Shown here piece after piece: positions 1 to 4,216 of a stretch of 5,145 nucleotides of DNA (the first letter of the stretch is position 1; every line of letters begins with the position of its first letter). The position numbers were made by a program, and so were the translations under genes. This DNA comes from Lachnoclostridium sp. (GTDB taxonomy: Bacteria; Bacillota; Clostridia; Lachnospirales; Lachnospiraceae), in NCBI GenBank assembly GCA_003445895.1, contig DMCD01000095.1, forward strand, positions 1-5,145. Direction: 5' to 3'. Below the pieces are notes generated by a model, which had not been told where the DNA came from, ran no database searches, and was given only the letters and a program-made list of their open reading frames with translations.

Positions 1-662
1 TTTCTTCCGCCCGGAGTGCGGCAGGTGAGAAGCGGGTCATCCGCAAGAACCGTGCCGATGCCGGCCATGATCCCCATGCAGGCGTGGCGCATCTCCTGCA
101 CCCGCTCTCTGGCCGCTTCCCCGGTAATCCATTTCGAATCCCCTGTCTTTGCGGCGATCTTGCCGTCCATGGTCATGGCGTATTTCATCACCACATAGGG
201 CGTTTTCGTCGTGATGTAGTGGAAGAATACGGGGTTCAGGGCATCGCATTCCTCCTTCAGGAAGTCCTCCTCCACCGTAAGTCCCGCTTCCCGGAGGATG
301 GCTGCTCCCTTTCCCGCCACCTTCGGATTCGGATCTCTCGAGCCGATAACCACCCGGGTTATCCCCTGCTCCAGGATGGCCTCGGTGCAGGGAGGCGTTC
401 TCCCGTAATGACAGCAGGGCTCTAAGGTCACATAGATGGCCGCCCCCGCCGCAGACTCTGTCAGACTCTTTATGGCGTTCCGCTCCGCGTGAAGCTCGCC
501 CCGGCGGGCGTGATACCCTTCCCCGATGATGCGTCCTTCCTTCACGATCACGGCGCCCACCATGGGATTGGGATGACACCACCCCTCGCCCTTTTTCGCC
601 AGGGCGATGGCCCGGCGCATATAGTATTCATCCTGTACAAGAGATTCCTTTGTTTTTTCCAT
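1..662 (-). CDS. ribD: RibD, bifunctional riboflavin biosynthesis deaminase/reductase (5' part, runs off left edge)
   Basis: RibD catalyses two cytosolic steps of riboflavin synthesis: deamination of the 2,5-diaminopyrimidine intermediate from GTP, then NADPH-dependent reduction of its ribosyl side chain. The frame is open for 220 codons from the ATG at 662 to the window edge. An N-terminal deaminase domain (about residues 10-150) shows NPMVGAVIV at 32-40, the zinc/catalytic HAE at 58-60 and the PCCHYGRTPPC motif at 82-92, so the expected zinc ligands are H58, C83 and C92 and the proton shuttle is E60. DPNPKVAGKG follows at 110-119. The reductase domain begins near 155, with MTMDGKIA at 163-170, GDSKWIT at 174-180 and GTVLADDPLLT at 203-213. 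Family members are about 360 residues long, so roughly 140 are missing off the edge. The start at 662 fits because the QDEYYM segment at 10-15 matches the very N-terminus of the E. coli protein. The gene sits directly behind an FMN riboswitch and terminator. It is probably the first gene of a rib operon; the downstream genes are not visible. Confidence 0.97.
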   Translation of the reverse strand, partial: MEKTKESLVQDEYYMRRAIALAKKGEGWCHPNPMVGAVIVKEGRIIGEGYHARRGELHAERNAIKSLTESAAGAAIYVTLEPCCHYGRTPPCTEAILEQGITRVVIGSRDPNPKVAGKGAAILREAGLTVEEDFLKEECDALNPVFFHYITTKTPYVVMKYAMTMDGKIAAKTGDSKWITGEAARERVQEMRHACMGIMAGIGTVLADDPLLTCRTPGGR

Positions 663-693
663 AAAAAATCCCCCTGTCGGAATCGACAGGGGG
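663..693 (-). terminator. Riboswitch-controlled intrinsic terminator before ribD
   Basis: On the minus strand CCCCCTGTCG (693-684), a four-base loop ATTC (683-680) and CGACAGGGGG (679-670) form a perfect 10-bp GC-rich hairpin. It is followed by A and a run of six T that ends immediately before the start codon. This is the form of a factor-independent terminator, and its place after an FMN aptamer makes it the expected OFF element when FMN is bound. The released RNA would end at or just before the ribD ATG. The A-run upstream of the hairpin can extend the stem. On the plus strand the same hairpin is followed by a short T-run at 699-703, but no plus-strand gene ends there. Confidence 0.85.
670..675 (-). 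promoter_or_regulatory. ribD ribosome binding site embedded in the terminator hairpin
   Basis: Read on the minus strand, AGGGGG lies seven bases (A then six T) before the ATG at 662. It is the only purine-rich Shine-Dalgarno-like element near this start. It is also the 3' arm of the 10-bp terminator hairpin at 670-693, so the folded hairpin would hide it from the ribosome. This assignment rests on spacing alone. The G-run is not a perfect AGGAGG. Confidence 0.6.
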
Positions 694-710
694 GGGAGTT
701 TTTCTTACTT

Positions 711-825
711 ATTCGCGAACACCGCAATGTCACGGTTCCTGCTTCGCAGGTACCAACTGAAAATGCCGAAAGCTTCTTCTGTGCAAGCACAGGAATCCTT
801 CGGCATTTCCAGATGGATCGCGAAT
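711..825 (-). other. Structured segment between FMN aptamer and terminator (putative multibranch RNA)
   Basis: Three nested inverted repeats fold this part of the ribD leader. An 8-bp long-range stem pairs 818-825 with 711-718 (ATTCGCGA with TCGCGAAT on the minus strand). Inside it, 799-808 pairs with 761-770 (10 bp, AAATGCCGAA with TTCGGCATTT) and is capped by an inner CTGTG/CACAG stem with a tetraloop (779-792). A second hairpin at 734-754 has a 5-bp CCTGC/GCAGG stem and a flanking 3-bp extension. Together these would make a three-way junction. It presumably belongs to the riboswitch expression platform, but no antiterminator pairing is obvious. The first hairpin ends in TTTTC on the minus strand, so it could alternatively be a weak upstream terminator. 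I see no convincing coding sequence here. Confidence 0.55.
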
Positions 826-843
826 CGTAACACGCGTATTGCT

Positions 844-952
844 AATCTTCTTCCATCCAGACTATACTGTCGGCCCCGGAGTTTCACCGGATCCTGCCTT
901 TCGGCTCGCGGGCTTTACCGCCGATAGGGAATTTCACCCATCCCTGAAGATT
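844..952 (-). ncRNA. FMN riboswitch aptamer (RFN element)
   Basis: This RNA binds flavin mononucleotide and controls riboflavin genes. On the minus strand the closing P1 stem is AATCTTC (952-946) paired with GAAGATT (850-844). Between them stand the conserved blocks in the expected order: GGGTGAAATTCCC, TCGGCGGTAAAGCCCGCGAGC, CCGGTGAAACTCCGG, GCCGACAGT and AGTCTGGATGGAAGAAG. These are the hallmark bases of the six-stem RFN class, and I see no missing block. The aptamer lies about 180 nt upstream of ribD, with a structured segment and a terminator in between, which predicts premature transcription termination when FMN is abundant. Identification is from recognised consensus, not from a covariance model search. 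Confidence 0.97.
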
Positions 953-971
953 CCGTATTTTGTTGTTTCTG

Positions 972-1015
972 CCCCCGACCTCTGGTTGGGGGAGCCCGTC
1001 GCGGCTCCCCGCGAC
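972..1015 (-). other. Cluster of mutually exclusive hairpins upstream of the FMN aptamer
   Basis: Three GC-rich inverted repeats overlap in the ribD leader. Hairpin A (1015-998, minus strand) pairs GTCGCGG with CCGCGAC around a four-base loop. Hairpin B (1010-989) pairs GGGGAGCC with GGCTCCCC around six bases. Hairpin C (992-972) pairs CCCCC with GGGGG and ACC with GGT, with one mismatch, around AGA. B shares bases with both A and C, so the RNA can hold either A plus C or B alone. No T-run follows any of them, so they are not simple terminators. The role is unknown: possible second sensor, 5' stabiliser or folding-order element. Confidence 0.5.
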
Positions 1016-1019
1016 TTCA

Positions 1020-1041
1020 AAGGAATCCGTACGGATTCCTT
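1020..1041 (-). repeat. 22-bp perfect palindrome at the 5' end of the ribD transcript
   Basis: AAGGAATCCGT and its exact reverse complement abut, giving an uninterrupted two-fold symmetric 22-bp site centred between 1030 and 1031. It begins a few bases downstream of the predicted transcription start near 1044. As DNA it could bind a dimeric regulator. As RNA it would form a stem of up to 9 bp with a four-base loop at the very 5' end of the message. Which applies cannot be told from sequence. Confidence 0.65.
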
Positions 1042-1050
1042 CATACAATA

Positions 1051-1079
1051 ACTATAGATCCGCTGCGTTCTGCTGTCAA
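1051..1079 (-). promoter_or_regulatory. Sigma-A-type promoter for the ribD riboswitch transcript
   Basis: On the minus strand TTGACA (1079-1074), a 17-base spacer and TATAGT (1056-1051) match the vegetative promoter consensus in 11 of 12 positions with ideal spacing. The predicted start is around 1044-1046, placing the FMN aptamer about 90 nt into the transcript. A CTGCTG/CAGCAG inverted repeat (1070-1086) straddles the -35 box. No clear terminator separates the preceding alcohol dehydrogenase gene from this promoter, so some read-through is possible. Confidence 0.85.
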
Positions 1080-1129
1080 TCAGCAGCCCCGCACTTATCA
1101 TAGAATTTCCGGATATACATCCCCGATAA

Positions 1130-2332
1130 TTACTTTGCGATATGGTAGATTTTGAGCATATCGTCATAATCAAGAACCTTGAATCCGCCGATGGTGCGCT
1201 TCTGTCCCCAGGAGCATTCCTCCGCCATGGCGGACAGTTCTTCCTCGGTGGGTTCATGGCCCAGAAGTTCCGTGAGATTGAGCGGCATATCCAGTCTCCG
1301 GAAGAAGGCCTCCGTCTTCATGATGCCTTCCTCGGCGGCTTCCATATCGTCCTGGGCAGTTACGCCGTATACTTTTCTCGCAAACTGTGCAAACCGTGCC
1401 GGGTTCTCACATAACACATAGCGGGCCCAGCTTCCCCATACGGCCGTGAGGGTCGCACCGTGGGTGGAATCATAGAGGGCAGAGATCGCCATGCCCAGCT
1501 GATGGCAGGACCAGTCGCCGTCTCTGGGGCCATCGCCCATGGAACCCAGTCCCGTGATGCCCACATGGGAAATGCTTCCGCACCACATCACTTCACTGGC
1601 CGCCTCGTAGTCCGTCGGATTCTCCACTGTCACCGGGCCGTACTTGATGATATCCCGGAACAGTCCCTCGGCGAACTCGTCCGTCAGGTGATTTCCGAGA
1701 ATATTCGCGAAGTATCTCTCGGAGGTATGCATGAAGATGTCGGCTGCGCCGGCGCCCAACTGCCACTTCGGCAGGGTCATGGTGAGCTCCGGATTCATAA
1801 TGGCGAATCTGCAGCGGTTGGCGTCACAGTTCAGTCCCCGCTTGGTGAAAGGCTTTTGGTCATCCAGGGTAAGCACTGCAGAATTGCTGGTCTCGGAACC
1901 GGCCGCGGAGATGGTAAGCACTGCGCCGATCGGAAGGGAGGATGCAGGCTTTTCCTTCCCGATCCAGAAATCCCAGACGTCTGTCCCGGGCTTTCCTGCC
2001 GCATGGGCTACTCCCTTGGCCGTATCGATGACGCTTCCGCCGCCGACTGCCAGGATGAAATCAGCGCCGAACTCCCGGGCCTCCCCGGTCATCCGGCGGG
2101 CAGTGGATACCAGGGGATTCGGCACAACGCCGCCCGTGGCCTTCGCCTCGATGCCGCCTTCCTCCAGCGCCTTCATCACCCGGTCAATCAGGCCGCTCTT
2201 TACCGCGGACTTTCCGCCGTAGATGACGAGCACACGGCTTCCGCCGTGTTTTTTCACCAGCTCCGCGGTCTTAAGCTCCGCATCCTTTCCGAAGACAATC
2301 TCCGTCGGTGCGTAATATACGAATTTCTGCAT
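1130..2332 (-). CDS. Iron-containing alcohol dehydrogenase (BDH/YqhD-like, group III)
   Basis: This is a 400-residue soluble group III metal-dependent alcohol dehydrogenase, close to the usual 385-400. Such enzymes reversibly reduce aldehydes to alcohols with NAD(P)H in fermentation or aldehyde detoxification. The N-terminal nucleotide-binding domain shows YGGKSAVKSG at 38-47 and GGGSVIDTAKG at 97-107; the first resembles the NADPH-linked butanol dehydrogenase/YqhD branch. The C-terminal metal domain carries the four expected ligands D198 and H202 (GAADIFMH) and H277 and H291 (CHQLGMAISALYDSTHG), so it should be active. Exact substrate and metal cannot be read from sequence. The ATG at 2332 is preceded by AAAGGAG at good spacing. 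It has its own promoter and a leader hairpin (2361-2387), is transcribed in the same direction as its neighbours, and is 135 bp from the CAP gene upstream. I did not find a Rex-type operator or a strong terminator after the stop codon. Confidence 0.95.
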   Translation of the reverse strand: MQKFVYYAPTEIVFGKDAELKTAELVKKHGGSRVLVIYGGKSAVKSGLIDRVMKALEEGGIEAKATGGVVPNPLVSTARRMTGEAREFGADFILAVGGGSVIDTAKGVAHAAGKPGTDVWDFWIGKEKPASSLPIGAVLTISAAGSETSNSAVLTLDDQKPFTKRGLNCDANRCRFAIMNPELTMTLPKWQLGAGAADIFMHTSERYFANILGNHLTDEFAEGLFRDIIKYGPVTVENPTDYEAASEVMWCGSISHVGITGLGSMGDGPRDGDWSCHQLGMAISALYDSTHGATLTAVWGSWARYVLCENPARFAQFARKVYGVTAQDDMEAAEEGIMKTEAFFRRLDMPLNLTELLGHEPTEEELSAMAEECSWGQKRTIGGFKVLDYDDMLKIYHIAK

Positions 2333-2360
2333 TTCTATCTCCTTTCACTGCGTAAGGAAT

Positions 2361-2387
2361 CGGCGCCGGATGTTTTATCCGACGCCG
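2361..2387 (-). other. Hairpin in the alcohol dehydrogenase 5' UTR
   Basis: On the minus strand CGGCGTCGGAT (2387-2377) pairs with ATCCGGCGCCG (2371-2361) around AAAAC. This is an 11-bp stem with a single G-U wobble. It starts roughly 11 nt after the predicted transcription start and ends about 20 nt before the ribosome binding site. No T-run follows in the direction of transcription, so it is unlikely to terminate the CAP gene. It may stabilise the mRNA or act as a regulatory structure. Confidence 0.6.
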
Positions 2388-2404
2388 GTTATTTTCTCTG
2401 CTTT

Positions 2405-2434
2405 ATTATATGTCATCTGCCGGGTATTTGCCAA
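2405..2434 (-). promoter_or_regulatory. Promoter of the alcohol dehydrogenase gene
   Basis: On the minus strand TTGGCA (2434-2429), an 18-base spacer and a perfect TATAAT (2410-2405) form a sigma-A-type promoter with a predicted start near 2398. The resulting leader is about 65 nt and contains the hairpin at 2361-2387. It lies in the 135-bp gap after the CAP gene, so the dehydrogenase need not depend on CAP transcription. Confidence 0.75.
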
Positions 2435-2467
2435 GACAGATTTTATGCCTGGTATGTAAAGGTCAGA

Positions 2468-3031
2468 TTAGTATCCGAATGCCTGTGCCCAGTACCATGC
2501 GCCGTCCGGTGCCTGGAATGCCGCCACGCCGACGGAGACGAACTTGCCGTTCATGATGTTCTCGCGGTGGGTCGGGGAATCCATCCATGCCTGGACAACG
2601 GAGTTGGCGTTGTAATAATTCTTCGCCAGATTCTCGCCGTACATGATGGCGCTGTTGACGGTCCACCAGTCTGTACCGTTCGGTCTCTGGTGGGAGAACT
2701 TCTGCTGACACTCCTGGGCGCGCACCTGTGCGGCCTGCGCCAGAGCCTCATTCCATACCAGACCGCCGAGTCCGCCGGCTGCTCTCTGGTTGTTGACCAG
2801 GGCGAGGGTTGCCTGTGCCTCACCTGCGGTATTGGTGCTCGCCGCCTCGCCGGCCAGGGCGATGGCGCCGTCATCGATGTAGTGAATATCGCCTTCCTCT
2901 TCCTGGGAACGCGCCACGGCATTATCGTCGACGGCCTTTTCGCCCTTCGGAAGGTTTCTTACTGCAAAAAACGCTATCACTGCCACAAGAAGCAGTGCCA
3001 CGATTGCGATAACTTTCTTATTATTCTTCAT
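2468..3031 (-). CDS. CAP/SCP-domain extracellular protein with N-terminal membrane segment (YkwD-like)
   Basis: This 187-residue protein has a lysine-rich start and a hydrophobic segment at about 7-24, acting as signal peptide or anchor. An acidic, low-complexity linker follows at about 30-70, then one CAP domain from 73 to the end. The domain shows LVNNQRAAGGL near 78, FSHQRPNG at 112-119, YGENLA at 131-136 and SVVQAWMDSPTHRENIM at 144-160. H114, E133 and H155 are the conserved cavity residues of this superfamily. Bacterial CAP proteins are secreted or surface-attached, and their biochemical role is mostly unsettled. The domain matches the short YkwD form common in Firmicutes, without added repeats or sorting signal. 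I chose the ATG at 3031 because AAAGGAG sits 8 bases upstream and the signal segment follows at once. The in-frame ATG at 3103 would add 24 unlike residues. It is transcribed divergently from the lipoprotein gene. Confidence 0.93.
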   Translation of the reverse strand: MKNNKKVIAIVALLLVAVIAFFAVRNLPKGEKAVDDNAVARSQEEEGDIHYIDDGAIALAGEAASTNTAGEAQATLALVNNQRAAGGLGGLVWNEALAQAAQVRAQECQQKFSHQRPNGTDWWTVNSAIMYGENLAKNYYNANSVVQAWMDSPTHRENIMNGKFVSVGVAAFQAPDGAWYWAQAFGY

Positions 3032-3085
3032 ACCCGTTTCTCCTTTGCTGCACTCTGTGCATCTCTTCGGAAACTTCGCTCCCTC

Positions 3086-3104
3086 TGAGATAAATCTTAT
3101 CACA
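3086..3104. promoter_or_regulatory. Near-perfect inverted repeat in the divergent intergenic region (candidate operator)
   Basis: TGAGATAA and TTATCACA flank ATC; 7 of 8 arm positions are complementary, and the core GATAA-ATC-TTATC is exact. It lies between the divergent CAP and transglutaminase-like genes and overlaps the likely -10 region of the CAP promoter. That placement suits a dimeric repressor or a site shared by both genes. No known regulator consensus was recognised. Confidence 0.45.
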
Positions 3105-3123
3105 CATAAAGACAGGAAGTAAA
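3094..3123 (-). promoter_or_regulatory. Possible CAP gene promoter
   Basis: On the minus strand TTTACT (3123-3118), an 18-base spacer and TAAGAT (3099-3094) match the vegetative consensus at 4 of 6 positions each. The start would be near 3087, giving a leader of about 56 nt. It is a weak match, supported mainly by position, and it overlaps the inverted repeat at 3086-3104. Confidence 0.35.
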
Positions 3124-3161
3124 GTATGCGGTCACAGGGTTCGGGAAAAATTTCGGAAATC

Positions 3162-3190
3162 TTGATACCTTTTCTTCTTTGTTCTATAAT
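3162..3190 (+). promoter_or_regulatory. Promoter of the transglutaminase-like lipoprotein, placed for a leaderless mRNA
   Basis: TTGATA (3162-3167), exactly 17 bases, then a perfect TATAAT (3185-3190) form a strong sigma-A-type promoter. Normal spacing puts the transcription start at about 3196-3198, on or next to the ATG at 3198. There is therefore no room for a ribosome binding site, and none is visible. Confidence 0.75.
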
Positions 3191-3197
3191 TTTCAGT

Positions 3198-4154
3198 ATG
3201 AAAAGACTATTGACTATTATTCAGATATTGCTGTGCTTTTTCCTTCTGCCGGCACCGGCCGCCTTTCTTGCCGGATGCGCAGAGCCGGCACCTCCCTCCG
3301 CCCTGACGGCGCCGGAGGATCCGAATGTCCCCGGTGAGAGGGACAATACTCCGCACGTCCTTGTTCCCGAACAGGGCGGTTCGGAAATCTGCGGAAATGA
3401 TGACGTTTCCATTTGCCTCTCCCACCTCGGTGACGGGTATTTCAGCGCCCGGTTTACCGGGGACTCCCCGAAGGTCAAGCTGCAGCTCACGGCGGAGAAT
3501 TCTCTGACCTACACCTATGACCTGCCCGTTGACGGAGAATGGACCATTTTCCCGGTCTCGCTGGGCAGCGGCCACTATACCCTGGGCGTGTACTCCAACA
3601 TCGAAGCCACCATGTACGCCGAAGTCTACGGCACGGAATTCGATGTCGCGCTCACCGATGAATTCGGCCCCTTCCTCTACCCGAACCAGTATGTCTGGTT
3701 TACCGGCGACACCCGGGCCATCGGCCTGGCGAAGGATCTGTGCTTTGCCGCCAACAATGATCTGGAGGCCGTTTCTTTTATCTACAATTATGTGATCACC
3801 CATGTGACCTACGACCAGGAGGAGGCGGAGAATGTCCAGAGCGGCTACCTTCCCGAGGTGGACGAGGTGCTGGATACCGGAAAGGGCATCTGTTTTGACT
3901 ATGCAGCCCTGATGGCGTCCATGCTCCGGACCCAGAACATCCCCACGAGGCTGGAGATCGGCTATGCCGGCTCGGCCTACCATGCCTGGATCAGCTGCTA
4001 TATCAAGGAGATCGGCTGGGTCAACGGCATTATCCAGTTTGACGGCACCGACTGGTCTCTGATGGACCCGACGCTGGCCTCCAACCAGGGGGACCGGAAA
4101 CTGAAGGAGTTCATCGGCGACGGCAGCAACTACCGGACGGTCTATTACTATTGA
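3198..4154 (+). CDS. Transglutaminase-like (papain-fold) lipoprotein
   Basis: This 318-residue predicted lipoprotein has a start MKR, a hydrophobic stretch at 4-22 and a lipobox FLAGC with the lipidated cysteine at C27. A proline-rich linker (about 28-60) leads into an all-beta-looking N-terminal region (about 62-165) and a transglutaminase-like core (about 172-295). The core carries the full triad: C232 in GKGICFDYAAL, H262 in YHAWIS and D290 in MDPT. The protein should therefore act outside the membrane, as a cysteine protease, amidase or crosslinking enzyme on cell-surface or peptide substrates. Bacterial members are rarely assigned a substrate. Start choice: the ATG at 3198 gives a classic lipoprotein signal and lies right after a strong promoter, but has no Shine-Dalgarno. 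The ATG at 3126 has an AGGAAG six bases upstream and would add 24 residues with a second hydrophobic stretch, but it precedes the promoter. I prefer 3198. The F-type secretion gene follows 62 bp downstream. Confidence 0.9.
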   Translation: MKRLLTIIQILLCFFLLPAPAAFLAGCAEPAPPSALTAPEDPNVPGERDNTPHVLVPEQGGSEICGNDDVSICLSHLGDGYFSARFTGDSPKVKLQLTAENSLTYTYDLPVDGEWTIFPVSLGSGHYTLGVYSNIEATMYAEVYGTEFDVALTDEFGPFLYPNQYVWFTGDTRAIGLAKDLCFAANNDLEAVSFIYNYVITHVTYDQEEAENVQSGYLPEVDEVLDTGKGICFDYAALMASMLRTQNIPTRLEIGYAGSAYHAWISCYIKEIGWVNGIIQFDGTDWSLMDPTLASNQGDRKLKEFIGDGSNYRTVYYY

Positions 4155-4173
4155 TGACGTACTATTGATGACG
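4146..4173 (+). repeat. 14-bp perfect tandem duplication across the lipoprotein stop codon
   Basis: TACTATTGATGACG occurs twice back to back (4146-4159 and 4160-4173). The first copy contains the TGA stop of the lipoprotein gene, so the second copy is a non-coding echo of the last codons. This looks like a recent slippage or duplication event without effect on the protein. Confidence 0.9.
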
Positions 4174-4216
4174 GCTATCACGGCCCTGTCCGTATCAACT
4201 GACACAGGAGTATTTT

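Noticed and set aside
934..1045. Possible short leader peptide on the minus strand starting at the ATG at 1045 in the ribD leader
   Set aside because: The ATG coincides with the predicted transcription start, has no ribosome binding site, and the frame runs through the hairpin cluster into the FMN aptamer, which is RNA rather than protein coding.
1098..1129. Possible terminator after the alcohol dehydrogenase gene
   Set aside because: Only a 4-bp GGAT/ATCC stem followed by a mixed AT-rich stretch; it does not meet the form of an intrinsic terminator.
1460..3088. 542-codon open frame on the plus strand
   Set aside because: It runs antisense across both the alcohol dehydrogenase and the CAP gene, has no family motifs and reads as low-complexity mirror sequence of those genes. 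It is open only because of GC-rich codon use on the other strand.
3032..3103. Longer CAP protein starting at the ATG at 3103
   Set aside because: The 24 extra residues are unlike a signal peptide and cover the probable promoter and inverted repeat, whereas the ATG at 3031 has AAAGGAG at proper spacing and leads directly into a signal segment.
3207..4205. 332-codon open frame on the minus strand
   Set aside because: It is antisense to the transglutaminase-like lipoprotein, whose triad and lipobox are intact; no recognisable domain and no suitable start signal.
4185..4210. CCTGT/ACAGG hairpin that could cover the ribosome binding site of the F-type gene
   Set aside because: Only 5 bp with a loop of about 14 bases; two short registers compete, so it is too weak to call as regulatory or as a terminator.
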